Positions 1-9,357 of a stretch of 52,082 nt of DNA are shown here, in pieces (positions within the stretch are counted from its first letter, which is position 1; every line of letters starts with the position of its first letter). The notes below the pieces were generated by a model. That model made no database searches, had not been told where the DNA came from, and saw only the letters and a list, made by a program, of their open reading frames with translations. The position numbers were made by a program, and so were the translations under genes. The stretch is from Acidobacteriota bacterium. GTDB lineage: Bacteria; Acidobacteriota; Terriglobia; Acidiferrales; 2-02-FULL-67-57. The DNA is taken from positions 1-52,082 of the forward strand of contig JACQTJ010000022.1 in the NCBI GenBank assembly GCA_016210855.1, written 5' to 3'.

Positions 1-375
1 GAAGTGGACAGCTCCGAGATAGCCTTCAAAATTGCCGGCTCCTTGGCCTTCAAAGAGGCTGCCGCTAAGGCCCAGCCGGTCCTGCTCGAGCCCATGATGG
101 CGCTCGAAGTGGTGGTGCCCGAAGAGTACATGGGCGACGTCATCGGCGACATCAGCGCCCGCCGCGGCCACGTGGGCGGGATGGAGCGCGTCGCCGGCTC
201 CCAAGTCATCCGCGCCACCGTGCCGCTGGCCACTATGTTCGGCTACGCCACCGACTTGCGTTCCCGCACCCAGGGCCGGGGCACCTTCACCCTGCACTTC
301 AAGGAGTACGCCCAAGTGCCAGGCGAGATCGCCGAGGAAGTCATCGCCCGCGCCACCGGGCGTCTGGTCAAGTAA
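1..375 (+). CDS. fusA: Elongation factor G, C-terminal part (partial gene)
   Basis: The gene enters from the left edge in frame 1, so only the last 124 codons are present. EF-G is the GTPase that drives ribosomal translocation; the visible part covers the end of domain IV and domain V. Typical EF-G wording is seen: [23 protein letters not shown], a GHVGGM-like turn, and [14 protein letters not shown], ending in the KEYAQVP tail. The GTPase domain lies outside the window. The stop codon TAA abuts the ATG of the next small ORF with no gap. The order fusA-(small ORF)-tuf-rpsJ is the usual str-S10 junction with one extra small gene inserted. The ATG at position 4 in the ORF track is internal, not the start. 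Confidence 0.97.
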   Translation, partial: EVDSSEIAFKIAGSLAFKEAAAKAQPVLLEPMMALEVVVPEEYMGDVIGDISARRGHVGGMERVAGSQVIRATVPLATMFGYATDLRSRTQGRGTFTLHFKEYAQVPGEIAEEVIARATGRLVK

Positions 376-540
376 ATGGACAAGAAAACGATTAAGCGGA
401 TTCTGTTCGGGCTGCTGGCTGTGGGCTTTCTTTTCGTGGGCGGCCGGGAGCTCGTCCTGGCAGGTTTCAGCCTGAAGGCCATGATGGCCGGCGGGGCCGG
501 TTTAATTCTGGCCTTCTCGGCCATCACAGGGGCTGGTTGA
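376..540 (+). CDS. Small predicted membrane protein (54 aa), unknown function
   Basis: This ORF is too short for the supplied track. It starts with ATG immediately after the fusA stop (TAA|ATG) and encodes a 54-residue protein: a basic N-terminus (MDKKTIKR), a first hydrophobic segment ([15 protein letters not shown]), a short linker and a second hydrophobic segment ([19 protein letters not shown]). Two membrane-spanning helices are likely. No strong Shine-Dalgarno site precedes it, so translation is probably coupled to fusA. I do not recognise a family. Its position between fusA and tuf is unusual, because these genes are normally adjacent. Codon use (GGC, GCC, CTG) resembles its neighbours, which supports real coding, but the short length leaves doubt. 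Confidence 0.55.
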   Translation: MDKKTIKRILFGLLAVGFLFVGGRELVLAGFSLKAMMAGGAGLILAFSAITGAG

Positions 541-754
541 TAGCAGTTGTCCCCTGCCGTCGGCGGGGCGTCAGGGCACGGCTCTTGCCGTGCCGAAAAG
601 GAGTCGAAAGAATTTGAGGCTTTTCGAAGCGAGGTCGTCCCGACAAAGTCGGGGCGGGCGAGCAGAGATCCCGCCTTCGCGGGAAGCCCCTGAGGGCAGA
701 CCCAGTGGCAGGGGCCACTGGGCTGAGCAAAAAAGAGAGACGGAGAAGCAGACA
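541..754 (+). repeat. tuf leader built of several palindromes
   Basis: This 214-base stretch between the small ORF and tuf has no gene I can support. It holds a chain of near-perfect hairpins: CCCCTGCC/GGCGGGG (551-568), GGCACGGC-TCTT-GCCGTGCC (575-594), CCCGAC-AAA-GTCGGG (639-653), TCCCGC-CTTC-GCGGGA (669-684) and CCCAGTGGC-AGGG-GCCACTGGG (701-722). None is followed by a T-run, so they are not classical intrinsic terminators. They look like clustered REP-type intergenic palindromes that would be transcribed into the 5' leader of tuf. The tuf ribosome-binding region (GGAG near 742) lies just after the last hairpin. Confidence 0.6.
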
Positions 755-1942
<1,188 letters not shown>

Positions 1943-1956
1943 TCGGCGCCGGTTTA

Positions 1957-1990
1957 CCCTGAGCCCTGAGCGAAGTCGAAGGGCGAAGGG
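1957..1990 (+). repeat. REP-like element after tuf
   Basis: The sequence between the tuf stop and the tuf-like remnant contains CCCTGAGC followed by GAGCGAAGTCGAAGGGC, an imperfect palindrome pairing CCCT/GAGC with AGGGCGAAGGG. Sequences of the form CCCTGAGCGAAGTCGAAGGG occur as dispersed intergenic elements in many genomes (recollection, not checked here). It separates tuf from the duplicated tuf 3' end and rpsJ. Confidence 0.5.
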
Positions 1991-2015
1991 CGCCGTCACC
2001 GAGATCACCGAGTAG
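1989..2015 (+). pseudogene. Remnant of an EF-Tu 3' end
   Basis: Twenty-seven bases just before rpsJ read GGC GCC GTC ACC GAG ATC ACC GAG TAG, giving GAVTEITE-stop. This matches the end of the intact tuf upstream ([10 protein letters not shown]-stop) and uses the GC-ending codons typical of the neighbourhood, whereas the intact tuf end does not. I read it as the original tuf terminus left behind after a recombination, gene conversion or insertion event at the 3' end, or as the residue of a tandem tuf copy. It is too short for a chance match to be excluded by eye, but position, frame and stop codon all agree. Confidence 0.55.
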
Positions 2016-2019
2016 CGCG

Positions 2020-2352
2020 ATGCAGACGCAGGAAAAAATTCGGATTCGCTTGAAGGGTTACGACCACCGGCTGCTCGACCAGTCCACTTGGGAGATTGTG
2101 CAGACAGCGAAACGAACGGGAGCACTCGTGGCCGGCCCCATTCCCTTGCCGACCGACATCAACCGCTTCACCGTGCTGCGCTCGCCCCACGTGGACAAGA
2201 AATCGCGGGAGCAGTTCGAGATTCGCACCCACAAGCGCTTGATCGACATCCTGGAGCCGACCACGCAGACAGTGGACGCGCTGATGAAACTCGATCTCCC
2301 GGCCGGCGTGGACGTCGAAATCAAAGCCTTCGGCAAGGAGCACGGGAAATAG
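2020..2352 (+). CDS. rpsJ: 30S ribosomal protein S10
   Basis: S10 (NusE) is a small-subunit head protein and also a partner of NusB in transcription antitermination. The 110-aa product starts [20 protein letters not shown] and contains the family signatures [33 protein letters not shown] and the C-terminal [10 protein letters not shown]. It is a few residues longer than the usual 102-105 aa at both ends. There is no convincing Shine-Dalgarno sequence before the ATG; the upstream bases belong to the tuf remnant, so the native leader may have been altered. It is the first gene of the S10 block, and only two bases separate its stop from the rplC ATG. Confidence 0.97.
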   Translation: MQTQEKIRIRLKGYDHRLLDQSTWEIVQTAKRTGALVAGPIPLPTDINRFTVLRSPHVDKKSREQFEIRTHKRLIDILEPTTQTVDALMKLDLPAGVDVEIKAFGKEHGK

Positions 2353-2354
2353 CC

Positions 2355-3014
2355 ATGGCGGTGCCGGGCCTGCTAGGAAAAAAGCTGGGGATGACCCAGG
2401 TGTTCGCCGAAGACGGGAGCGTCATCCCGGTTACGGTGCTCAAGGCCGGCCCCTGCGTAGTGGTGCAGCGCAAGACCAAAGACAACGACGGCTACGAGGC
2501 CGTGCAGTTGGGCCTGGTCGAGTTCATCAAGCCCAAGCGGGTGAACAAGCCCGAGACTGGCCACCTCAAGAAGAACAATATCCCGCCGCTGCGCTTCCTG
2601 CGGGAAATCTGCCTGGCGGACGCAAAAGAGGAAGCCAAAGCGGGCGACAAAGTTCTGGTTGAGCAACTTTTCAAGGCCAACGACCGCGTGGACGTCATCG
2701 GCACGAGCAAAGGCCGCGGCTGGGCGGGCTTCGTCCGCCGCCACCATTTCCGCGGCGGCGCCGCCAGCCACGGTTCGATGTTCCACCGCGCTCCGGGCTC
2801 GATCGGGGCGAGCTCGTTCCCCTCGCGCGTCTGGCCGGGCCAGCGCATGGCCGGGCAGATGGGCACGGACCGCGTCACAGCCCGAAACGTGAAAGTCGTG
2901 CAAGTGGATGCCGACGAGCACTTGCTGCTCGTCAAAGGCGCGGTTCCGGGAGCGAACGGTGGCTACGTCATCATCCGCCGTACCAAGAAGGCAGCCAAGC
3001 GCAGCAAGCGCTGA
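2355..3014 (+). CDS. rplC: 50S ribosomal protein L3
   Basis: L3 is an early-assembling large-subunit protein whose internal loop reaches the peptidyl-transferase region. The ATG at 2355 ([17 protein letters not shown]) gives 219 aa, a normal length; the track ORF starting at 2088 is an out-of-context extension overlapping rpsJ. Family motifs are [10 protein letters not shown] near the N-terminus, [14 protein letters not shown] and [23 protein letters not shown] in the extended loop. The gene lies tightly between rpsJ and rplD and has the codon use of its neighbours. Nothing unusual is seen. Confidence 0.97.
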   Translation: MAVPGLLGKKLGMTQVFAEDGSVIPVTVLKAGPCVVVQRKTKDNDGYEAVQLGLVEFIKPKRVNKPETGHLKKNNIPPLRFLREICLADAKEEAKAGDKVLVEQLFKANDRVDVIGTSKGRGWAGFVRRHHFRGGAASHGSMFHRAPGSIGASSFPSRVWPGQRMAGQMGTDRVTARNVKVVQVDADEHLLLVKGAVPGANGGYVIIRRTKKAAKRSKR

Positions 3015-3028
3015 AGGATTTGGACGCC

Positions 3029-3670
3029 ATGCCGACAGTGGACGTGAAAAACCTGGCGAACCGCAAGGTGGGGACGCTCGAGTTGCGCGACGACGTCTTC
3101 GCCGCCCGGGTGAACCAGTCCGTGCTCTACGAGGCGGTGCGGCACTATCTGGCCTCCCTGCGCCGGGGCACGCACCAGACCAAGACCCGCGGCGAAGTGA
3201 GCGGCGGCGGCCGCAAACCCTGGCGGCAGAAGGGGACGGGGCGGGCCCGCCACGGCTCCATTCGCTCCCCGCTCTGGCGCCACGGCGGCACCGTGCACGG
3301 CCCGCAGCCGCGCGACTACAGCTACGCCCTGCCCCGCAAGGTGCTGCTCGGAGCGCTGCGCGGCGCCCTGACCGCCAAGCTCCAAGCGGAGAGGTTGCTG
3401 GTGGTGGACAAGCTCGAACTTGAGACCCACAAGACCAAAGCGTTGCGGGAAATCCTCGCCCGCCTGGGCATCGACAAGACCTTGCTCATCGTGGACGGCA
3501 ACAGCAACACCAACCTCGAGCGCGCCAGCCGCAACTTGGCCGGCGTCAAGCTGGTCGCCACCCGCCAGGTGCACCCATACGACGTGCTGGCGCACGACCG
3601 GGTGCTGTTCTCCCAAGGCGCAGTGGAGAAATTGCAGCGGGCGATTGCCCTCCGGACCAAAGCGGCATGA
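3029..3670 (+). CDS. rplD: 50S ribosomal protein L4
   Basis: L4 lines the nascent-chain exit tunnel. I prefer the ATG at 3029 ([15 protein letters not shown]) over the in-frame TTG at 3020 used in the track, because AAGGA at 3014-3018 is about ten bases from the ATG but touches the TTG. The resulting 213 aa is normal. The tunnel loop is clear: [37 protein letters not shown]. The C-terminal Rossmann-like part includes LLIVDGN and [17 protein letters not shown]. The 3' end overlaps rplW by four bases (ATGA), so translation is probably coupled. Confidence 0.96.
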   Translation: MPTVDVKNLANRKVGTLELRDDVFAARVNQSVLYEAVRHYLASLRRGTHQTKTRGEVSGGGRKPWRQKGTGRARHGSIRSPLWRHGGTVHGPQPRDYSYALPRKVLLGALRGALTAKLQAERLLVVDKLELETHKTKALREILARLGIDKTLLIVDGNSNTNLERASRNLAGVKLVATRQVHPYDVLAHDRVLFSQGAVEKLQRAIALRTKAA

Positions 3671-3960
3671 AGGCCCTCACCGACATCATCCGGCGCCCCA
3701 TCATCACCGAGAAGGGCGTGCAGATCAAAGACCTGCAGCGCACCCTGGTGTTCGAGGTGGCCCCGCAAGCCACCAAGCCCGAAATCAAGCGGGCGGTGGA
3801 GGCGATGTTCAACGTCAAGGTGGAGCAGGTGCGCACGGTTCTGCTGCCGGGGAAGTTTCGTCGCCGGGGACTGAAGGGCGGCTACCGGGCCGACTGGAAG
3901 AAGGCCTACGTGCGCCTGAAGCCCGGCGAGAAGATGGTCGAATATCTGGAGCCTGCTTGA
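3667..3960 (+). CDS. rplW: 50S ribosomal protein L23
   Basis: L23 sits at the tunnel exit and is the docking site for trigger factor and SRP. The 97-aa product has the usual start [17 protein letters not shown], the central [30 protein letters not shown] and the extended loop [28 protein letters not shown]. Length is typical. It starts inside the rplD stop (ATGA overlap) and ends one base before the rplB ATG. Confidence 0.96.
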   Translation: MKALTDIIRRPIITEKGVQIKDLQRTLVFEVAPQATKPEIKRAVEAMFNVKVEQVRTVLLPGKFRRRGLKGGYRADWKKAYVRLKPGEKMVEYLEPA

Positions 3961-3961
3961 T

Positions 3962-4786
3962 ATGCCGCTGAAAACTTATCGTCCCACTACGCCGGGCCAG
4001 CGGGGAATGGCCCGCCTCGACCGGGTCGAGGTCACGCGCGAGCAGCCCGAAAAGAGCCTGCTCGAACCGCTGCCGAAGACCGGGGGCCGCAACAGCCTGG
4101 GCCGGGTCAGCGCCTGGCACCGCGGCGGCGGCCACAAGCGCCTGTACCGACAGATCGACTTCCGCCGCGACAAACAGGGCATCCCGGCGCGCGTCGCCGC
4201 CATCGAGTACGACCCCAACCGCTCGGCCAACATCGCCTTGTTGCACTACGCCGATGGCGAGAAGCGCTACATCCTCCACCCACTCGGGCTGAATGTGGGC
4301 GACACCGTCATCGCCGGAGCCACCGCCGACATCCTGCCGGGCAATACCCTGCCCCTGCGGGCCATTCCCCCCGGCACCATGATTCACAACCTGGAGCTGC
4401 GCCCCGGCAAGGGCGGCCAGCTGGTGCGCGCCGCTGGCACCTCCGCGCAACTGCTCTCGAAGGAAGACGACTACTCCCTGGTGAAGCTGCCTTCGGGCGA
4501 AACCCGCAAAGTGCTCACCGACTGCCGGGCCACCATCGGGCAGATCGGCAACCTCGACCACGAGAACGTGACCTCCGGCAAGGCCGGCCGCACCCGCTGG
4601 CTGGGCCGCCGGCCAACAGTGCGCGGCGTGGCCATGAACCCGATCGATCACCCCCACGGGGGCGGCGAAGGCAAGACCGGCACCGGCGGCACGCCCCAGA
4701 CCCCCTGGGGCAAGCCCACCCGCGGCTACCGCACCCGCCGCAACCCGCGCACGGACCGCTACATTGTCGAGCGACGGAGCTCGTAG
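3962..4786 (+). CDS. rplB: 50S ribosomal protein L2
   Basis: L2 is needed for subunit association and peptidyl-transferase activity. The 274-aa product is full length: [16 protein letters not shown] at the N-terminus, [27 protein letters not shown] in the OB-fold region, and the conserved [19 protein letters not shown] segment with the functionally critical His of the HPHGGGE loop near residue 230. One base separates it from rplW, and the rpsS ATG follows its stop directly. No anomalies are seen. Confidence 0.97.
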   Translation: MPLKTYRPTTPGQRGMARLDRVEVTREQPEKSLLEPLPKTGGRNSLGRVSAWHRGGGHKRLYRQIDFRRDKQGIPARVAAIEYDPNRSANIALLHYADGEKRYILHPLGLNVGDTVIAGATADILPGNTLPLRAIPPGTMIHNLELRPGKGGQLVRAAGTSAQLLSKEDDYSLVKLPSGETRKVLTDCRATIGQIGNLDHENVTSGKAGRTRWLGRRPTVRGVAMNPIDHPHGGGEGKTGTGGTPQTPWGKPTRGYRTRRNPRTDRYIVERRSS

Positions 4787-5167
4787 ATGCCGCGTTCACT
4801 GAAAAAAGGGCCGTTCATTGATGCGCACCTGATGGACAAGGTGCAGGGGATGAACCGGCGCAACGAAAAGAAGGTCCTCCGCACCTGGTCGCGCCGCTCG
4901 ACGGTCGTGCCGGAGATGGTCGGCCACACCATCGCCGTGCACAACGGCAAGAAGTTCATCCCGGTCTACATCACCGAGAACATGGTGGGCCACAAGCTGG
5001 GGGAATTCGCCCCCACCCGCATCTTCAGGGCCCACGGCGTCAAGGGAGCCATGGAAAAGGCGGCCGGGCCAGCTCCGATGCCGGGCGCAGCTCCCGCGGC
5101 TCCAGCCGGTGGCGCGGCTCCCGCCCCCGCGGGCGGCGCAGCCCCAGCGGCAAAGAAGGAAGGCTAA
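4787..5167 (+). CDS. rpsS: 30S ribosomal protein S19 with a long C-terminal tail
   Basis: S19 binds the 30S head together with S13. The body is canonical: [62 protein letters not shown]. The protein is 126 aa, against about 92 aa for most S19 proteins. The surplus is a low-complexity Ala/Pro/Gly tail of about 35 residues starting near residue 90 and ending AAPAAKKEG. The next protein, L22, begins with a similar Ala/Lys/Pro-rich extension, so the rpsS-rplV junction encodes nearly 100 disordered residues in total. Three bases separate the two genes. Confidence 0.96.
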   Translation: MPRSLKKGPFIDAHLMDKVQGMNRRNEKKVLRTWSRRSTVVPEMVGHTIAVHNGKKFIPVYITENMVGHKLGEFAPTRIFRAHGVKGAMEKAAGPAPMPGAAPAAPAGGAAPAPAGGAAPAAKKEG

Positions 5168-5170
5168 GCG

Positions 5171-5698
5171 ATGGCAGAAAAGAAAAAGCCCGAGGGCGGC
5201 AAGCCCGCCGCGGCGGGCAAGCGCGCCGCGCGCAAGCCGGCAGCCGAGACGCGGGCCAAACCCGGTGTGGCGGCCCGCTTGCTCCGGCGGCGCAAGCCGG
5301 AACCGGCAGGCGCGGCTCCGGTCGAAGCCCGCGCCGTCGCCCGCTATGTTCGGCTCTCGCCCCAGAAGGCGCGCCTGGTGATGGATTTGATTCGCGGACA
5401 GGGCGTGGGCCCGGCCCTCGACCAGTTGCAGTTCACCAAGCAGCGGGCAGCCCGGCCCATCGCCAAGGTGTTGCGCTCGGCCATCGCCAACGCCGAGCAG
5501 AAGTCGGAGACCGTGGACGTGGATCGGCTCTACGTCAAGTACGCGGTGGTGAACGAAGGGCCGCGCTGGAAGCGAGTCCGCCCGGCACCGTTCGGGCGCG
5601 CCTACCAGGTGCAGCGGCGCACCAGTCACATCGAGATTGCGGTGGCGGAGCGCTCGACCGGCGGCGCCCCGGCCCCGGCGAAGGCAGCCACGGCTTAG
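5171..5698 (+). CDS. rplV: 50S ribosomal protein L22 with N- and C-terminal extensions
   Basis: L22 lines the exit tunnel. The core (about residues 55-160) carries [28 protein letters not shown] and the tunnel-loop region [25 protein letters not shown]. At 175 aa it is well above the usual 110-120. About 50 extra residues precede the core (rich in Lys, Ala, Pro and Arg) and about 15 follow it ([14 protein letters not shown]). The ATG at 5171 lies right after the rpsS stop; AGGAAGG within the last rpsS codons provides a ribosome-binding site, which supports this start and makes the N-terminal extension real. Confidence 0.96.
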   Translation: MAEKKKPEGGKPAAAGKRAARKPAAETRAKPGVAARLLRRRKPEPAGAAPVEARAVARYVRLSPQKARLVMDLIRGQGVGPALDQLQFTKQRAARPIAKVLRSAIANAEQKSETVDVDRLYVKYAVVNEGPRWKRVRPAPFGRAYQVQRRTSHIEIAVAERSTGGAPAPAKAATA

Positions 5699-5711
5699 AG
5701 GAGGAGACGGA

Positions 5712-6386
5712 GTGGGACAGAAAACGCATCCCTACGGTTTCCGGCTGGGCATCAACAAGACCTGGAAGTCGCGCTGGTTCGCCCGGAAGGGCTACGCCGG
5801 TCTGCTCTACGAAGACTTGAAACTGCGCGCGCAGCTGAAAGACAAGCTGCGCGGGGCCGGCATCAGCTCCATCGAGATCGAGCGGGCGGCGAACAAGTTG
5901 ATGATCCGCATTTACGCCGCCCGGCCGGGCATCGTCATCGGGCGCAAGGGGGCGGAGATTGACAAGCTCCGGGCTGACATCCAGCAGCGCACCGGGCGGG
6001 AGGTGCACATTGACATCAGCGAAGTGCACCGCCCGGAGATGGACGCGCAGCTCGTGGCCGAATCCATCGCCTTGCAACTCGAGAAGCGCGTTGCCTTCCG
6101 CCGCGCCATGCGGAAGGCCGTGGACTCGGCGCTGCGCTTCGGCTGCCTGGGCATCAAGGTGCGCTGCGCCGGACGCCTGAACGGGGCTGACATTGCCCGC
6201 AAGGAGTGGTACCTGCAGGGGCGGCTGCCCTTGCAGACGCTCCGGGCCGACATCGATTACGGCTTTGCCCAGGCCTACACCACCTACGGGGTCATCGGGG
6301 TGAAGTGCTGGGTCTACAAGGGCGAGGTAGCGAAGAGCAAGGTGCACCGCGAGGAAGTGGGGGTGCCGGCCTTCGCCGGGGTGTAA
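5712..6386 (+). CDS. rpsC: 30S ribosomal protein S3
   Basis: S3 forms part of the mRNA entry site and has helicase-like roles. I use GTG at 5712 ([23 protein letters not shown]), which has GAGGAG 7-12 bases upstream and gives the family's usual N-terminus; the track ORF from 5637 extends back into rplV. Length 224 aa is normal. The KH domain shows [21 protein letters not shown], and the C-terminal domain shows [31 protein letters not shown]. The gene ends shortly after the shared S3 core without the long acidic tail some phyla have. Confidence 0.96.
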   Translation: MGQKTHPYGFRLGINKTWKSRWFARKGYAGLLYEDLKLRAQLKDKLRGAGISSIEIERAANKLMIRIYAARPGIVIGRKGAEIDKLRADIQQRTGREVHIDISEVHRPEMDAQLVAESIALQLEKRVAFRRAMRKAVDSALRFGCLGIKVRCAGRLNGADIARKEWYLQGRLPLQTLRADIDYGFAQAYTTYGVIGVKCWVYKGEVAKSKVHREEVGVPAFAGV

Positions 6387-6398
6387 GGGACTGCCGCC

Positions 6399-6818
6399 AT
6401 GTTGATGCCCAAAAAGGTCAAGTACCGCAAGCAGCACCGCGGCCGGATGAAAGGCAAGGCCTGGCGCGGCAGCCAGCTGGCGTTCGGCGAGCAGGGCCTG
6501 AAGGCGCTCAGCCCCGGCTGGGTCACGGCCCGGCAGATCGAGGCGGCGCGGGTTGCCATCACCCGCTTCATGAAGCGCGGCGGGAAGATGTGGATTCGCG
6601 TCTTCCCCGACAAGCCCTACACGAAGAAGCCGGCCGAGACCCGCATGGGCAAGGGCAAGGGGCCGGTCGAAGGCTGGGTGGCAGTGGTCCGCCCCGGGCG
6701 GATTCTCTTCGAGGTGGAGGGGATGCCCCCGGCCGAGGCCGAAGAGGCTCTGCGCCTGGCGGCCCACAAGCTGCCGGTGCGCACCACCTTCGTCACCCGC
6801 ACCACCCTGGGAGACTAG
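6399..6818 (+). CDS. rplP: 50S ribosomal protein L16
   Basis: L16 contacts the A-site tRNA and is needed late in 50S assembly. The 139-aa product begins [24 protein letters not shown] and contains [56 protein letters not shown], a near-perfect family match. The length is standard. It sits 12 bases after rpsC and seven before rpmC. Confidence 0.97.
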   Translation: MLMPKKVKYRKQHRGRMKGKAWRGSQLAFGEQGLKALSPGWVTARQIEAARVAITRFMKRGGKMWIRVFPDKPYTKKPAETRMGKGKGPVEGWVAVVRPGRILFEVEGMPPAEAEEALRLAAHKLPVRTTFVTRTTLGD

Positions 6819-6825
6819 AGGGGTT

Positions 6826-7038
6826 ATGACCGCGGACGAGTTGCGACAACTGAGCCCGGACGAGCTGCAGGTGAAGGAAAAGGAGATGCGGGAGCAGCTC
6901 ACCCGGCTGCGCTTTCAACTGGCCGGCGGGCAGGCCGAGAGCCTCAAGAAGATCCGCATGCTGCGCAAAGACATTGCCCGCCTGCTCGGTGTGCGGCGGG
7001 AACACGAGCTCGGAGGAACGCGTGGCGGAAGCCACTAG
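6826..7038 (+). CDS. rpmC: 50S ribosomal protein L29
   Basis: L29 is a small two-helix protein at the tunnel exit beside L23. The 70-aa product ([20 protein letters not shown]...) has the helical hairpin pattern with [11 protein letters not shown] and [20 protein letters not shown] precedes the ATG. The 3' end overlaps the start of rpsQ by 17 bases, and the rpsQ ribosome-binding site GGAGG lies within the rpmC C-terminal codons, so the two are probably translationally coupled. Confidence 0.94.
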   Translation: MTADELRQLSPDELQVKEKEMREQLTRLRFQLAGGQAESLKKIRMLRKDIARLLGVRREHELGGTRGGSH

Positions 7039-7303
7039 CACGGCGGTCCAGCCCCGCAAGCGCCAGCGGCGCGTCGGGGAGGTGGTGAGCGCCAAGATGG
7101 ACAAGACCATTGTGGTCAAGGTCACTCGGCGCATCCAGCACCCGCTCTACAAGCGGGTCGTGCAAATGCGCAAGAAGTTCTACGCCCACGACGAGCACAA
7201 CCAGTGCCGCGAAGGCGACTGGGTGCGGATCGAGGAAACTCGCCCGCTCTCGAAGCTGAAGCGCTGGCGGCTGGTGGAAGTGCTCGAGAAGGCCCGCGCC
7301 TAG
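7022..7303 (+). CDS. rpsQ: 30S ribosomal protein S17
   Basis: S17 is a primary 16S rRNA-binding OB-fold protein. I take GTG at 7022 ([34 protein letters not shown]) because GGAGG lies at 7012-7016; this overlaps rpmC by 17 bases. The track start at 6974 would add 16 residues translated from rpmC. The 93-aa product has the signature [36 protein letters not shown] and [23 protein letters not shown]. The N-terminus is about 10 residues longer than in the shortest S17 proteins. Confidence 0.95.
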   Translation: MAEATSTAVQPRKRQRRVGEVVSAKMDKTIVVKVTRRIQHPLYKRVVQMRKKFYAHDEHNQCREGDWVRIEETRPLSKLKRWRLVEVLEKARA

Positions 7304-7315
7304 GAGCGGACGACC

Positions 7316-7684
7316 ATGATCATGATGCGAACCCGCTTGACCGTGGCCGATAACTCCGGCGCCAAGCGTCTGGCCACCATCCTGCCTCTGGGGGGGCACG
7401 TGGGCCTGAAAGCTGGCCTGGGCGATGTGGTCACGGCCGCGGTCAAGGAGGCCGCCCCCGACAGTCCCATCAAGAAGGGCAAGGTGGTGAAGGCCGTGAT
7501 CGTGCGGATGCGCAAGGAGCACCGCCGCCGGGACGGCAGCTACATCCGCTTCGACGACAACGCCGCCGTGCTCATCAACGAAGCCGGCGAGCCCGTCGGC
7601 ACCCGCGTCTTCGGGCCGGTGGCCCGCGAGCTGCGCGAGCGCAAGTTCTTGAAGATTGTCTCTCTGGCTCCTGAGGTGTGGTGA
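7316..7684 (+). CDS. rplN: 50S ribosomal protein L14
   Basis: L14 binds 23S rRNA at the subunit interface and contacts 16S h14. The 122-aa product starts [27 protein letters not shown] and includes [74 protein letters not shown], all typical. Several ATG codons are clustered (7316, 7322 and 7325); I keep the first, which fits the usual MIQM-type start. Its TGA stop shares one base with the rplX ATG. Confidence 0.96.
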   Translation: MIMMRTRLTVADNSGAKRLATILPLGGHVGLKAGLGDVVTAAVKEAAPDSPIKKGKVVKAVIVRMRKEHRRRDGSYIRFDDNAAVLINEAGEPVGTRVFGPVARELRERKFLKIVSLAPEVW

Positions 7685-8013
7685 TGGCCTGGACGGTGAG
7701 CCTCCGCAAGGGCGATCAGGTGAAGGTGATCGCCGGGCGCGACAAGGGCAAGACCGGGCGCGTGCTCTCGGTGGACCAGGACAAGCGCATCTGCACGGTG
7801 GAGCACGTCAACCTGGTGAAGCGGCACACCCGCCCCAACCCGGCCAAGCAGATCAAGGGCGGGATCGTGGAGCGGGAAGGCCGCATCCACATCTCGAACC
7901 TCATGGTGGTTTGCCCGAGCTGCAGCAAGGCCACCCGGGTCCGGCACCAGTTCCTGGACGACGGCAGCAAGATGCGCGCCTGCGCCCGCTGCGGGGCCAC
8001 GCTCGGGCATTAG
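7684..8013 (+). CDS. rplX: 50S ribosomal protein L24 with zinc-ribbon C-terminus
   Basis: L24 starts 50S assembly. The ATG at 7684 overlaps the rplN stop by one base (TGATG); the two upstream in-frame GTG codons are inside rplN. The 109-aa product has the KOW segment [19 protein letters not shown] and [36 protein letters not shown]. Its C-terminal third carries two Cys pairs (CPSC near residue 77 and CARC near residue 101), a zinc-ribbon seen in many L24 proteins that retain metal binding. Confidence 0.95.
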   Translation: MAWTVSLRKGDQVKVIAGRDKGKTGRVLSVDQDKRICTVEHVNLVKRHTRPNPAKQIKGGIVEREGRIHISNLMVVCPSCSKATRVRHQFLDDGSKMRACARCGATLGH

Positions 8014-8029
8014 AGGAGGAAGCGACGCG

Positions 8030-8575
8030 ATGCCGATGAGCCGCTTGCACGAGCGCTACCAACGGGAAGTCTTGCCCTGGTTGAGGCAAGAGATGGGCTA
8101 CCCGAACCCGCTGGCGGCGCCGCGTCTGAAAAAGATTGTGCTGAACATGGGCATCGGAGAGGCCCGGGAGAACATCAAGGCCCTGGACGCCGCCGTGGCG
8201 GAACTCGCCCAGATCACCGGGCAGAAGCCGGTGGTCACCCGGGCCCGCAAGTCCATCGCCAATTTCAAGCTGCGCAAAAACATGGCCATCGGGGCGGCGG
8301 TCACTCTGCGCGGCGAGCGCATGTACGAGTTTCTGGATCGGCTGGTGAACATCGTGCTCCCCCGGGTGCGCGACTTCAAGGGCTTGCCCAGCAAGGCCTT
8401 TGACGGCCGGGGCAACTACACCCTGGGGCTGCGCGACCAGCTGGTCTTCCCCGAAGTGGATTACGCCCGGGTGGATAAGGTGCGGGGAATGAATATCACC
8501 CTGGTCACTACCGCCAAGACCGACGAAGAGGGCCGCACCCTGCTCAAGCAGCTGGGCGTGCCCCTGCGCGACTAG
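8030..8575 (+). CDS. rplE: 50S ribosomal protein L5
   Basis: L5 binds 5S rRNA and contacts the P-site tRNA. The ATG at 8030 has AGGAGGA about ten bases upstream, which favours it over the ATG at 8036. The 181-aa product shows [30 protein letters not shown], the [40 protein letters not shown] core, and [50 protein letters not shown]. Standard length and content. Confidence 0.97.
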   Translation: MPMSRLHERYQREVLPWLRQEMGYPNPLAAPRLKKIVLNMGIGEARENIKALDAAVAELAQITGQKPVVTRARKSIANFKLRKNMAIGAAVTLRGERMYEFLDRLVNIVLPRVRDFKGLPSKAFDGRGNYTLGLRDQLVFPEVDYARVDKVRGMNITLVTTAKTDEEGRTLLKQLGVPLRD

Positions 8576-8591
8576 GAGAGAAGGAGGACCG

Positions 8592-8777
8592 GTGGCCACC
8601 ACAGCCCAGGAAGTCAAAACCCGGCGGAAGCGCAAGTACTCGATCCGCCACCGCCACCGCTGCCGGCTGTGCGGGCGGCCGCGGGGCTACCTGCGCAAGT
8701 TCCAGCTCTGCCGCATCTGCTTTCGGCAACGGGCCCTGCGCGGGGAGATTCCCGGGGTGGTGAAAGCCAGCTGGTAA
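8592..8777 (+). CDS. rpsN: 30S ribosomal protein S14, zinc-binding (type Z)
   Basis: This is the short, zinc-containing form of S14: 61 aa with Cys24-X2-Cys27 and Cys40-X2-Cys43 (CRLC, CRIC) around [12 protein letters not shown]. It helps assemble the 30S head. GTG at 8592 is preceded by AAGGAGG. The C-terminus [18 protein letters not shown] is the usual ending. Being the zinc form, it implies zinc-replete translation unless a zinc-independent paralogue exists elsewhere. Confidence 0.96.
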   Translation: MATTAQEVKTRRKRKYSIRHRHRCRLCGRPRGYLRKFQLCRICFRQRALRGEIPGVVKASW

Positions 8778-8787
8778 AGGGAGAGTC

Positions 8788-9189
8788 ATGGGAGCGCCGA
8801 CCGATCCGATTGCCGACATGCTGACCTCGATGCGCAACGCCCTGCGGGCGCGCCATCAGAAGGCGGACGTGCCGGCGTCCAAAATCAAGGGCGAGATTGC
8901 CCGGGTGATGAAGGAAGAAGGGTTTTTGGCCGCCTACAAGATGATCGAGGAGAACAAGAAGAAGACCCTGCGCCTCTATCTGAAGTACGGGCCGAACAAG
9001 CAGAGCGTCATCAGCGGCCTGCGCCGGGTCTCGAAACCCGGCCGGCGGGTCTACCGCGCCCGAGTCGGGATTAAGCCGGTTTTTGGCGGCCTGGGCTTGA
9101 ACATCCTCACCACCCCGCAGGGCATCATGAGCGGCCGCCAGGCCCGGCGGCAGGGCGTGGGCGGCGAAGTTCTCTGCGAGGTGTGGTAG
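8788..9189 (+). CDS. rpsH: 30S ribosomal protein S8
   Basis: S8 is a primary binder of 16S rRNA and, in E. coli, the translational repressor of the spc operon. The 133-aa product begins MGAPTDPIADMLTSMRNALRARH and has VPASKIKGEIARVMKEEGFL, SKPGRRVYRA and the C-terminal NILTTPQGIMSGRQARRQGVGGEVLCEVW with the conserved STSKG-type turn replaced by TTPQGIMS, as in many bacteria. It is followed by a 168-base gap filled with palindromes, unlike the tight spacing around it. Confidence 0.96.
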   Translation: MGAPTDPIADMLTSMRNALRARHQKADVPASKIKGEIARVMKEEGFLAAYKMIEENKKKTLRLYLKYGPNKQSVISGLRRVSKPGRRVYRARVGIKPVFGGLGLNILTTPQGIMSGRQARRQGVGGEVLCEVW

Positions 9190-9357
9190 CCAAGTTTTCG
9201 GCGGGGCGGGGTTTCAACCCCGCCAAAGGAGTGCAAAAGAGTTTGGGCTTTGGCCCCGGGGGGATTGACCTCAGCGGCTGAAGCCGGTGGACAAGCTAGG
9301 CGTGAATGTCAGGGCTGAGGCCCTGACCCGCCACTACGGGTGAGGTTGAAGGCAACG
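9190..9357 (+). repeat. Palindrome-rich intergenic insert, rpsH-rplF
   Basis: No gene is visible in this gap. It contains hairpins GGCGGGG-TTTCAA-CCCCGCC (9205-9224), CGGC-TGAA-GCCG (9275-9286) and a perfect GTCAGGGC-TGAG-GCCCTGAC (9308-9327), with GGGCTTTGGCCCC near 9245. Such 'xxGGGCTGAAGCCCxx' palindromes are typical dispersed intergenic repeats of GC-rich environmental bacteria (from memory). There is no T-run after any stem, so transcription probably continues to rplF. The rplF ribosome-binding site is weak (GAAGG). Confidence 0.6.
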
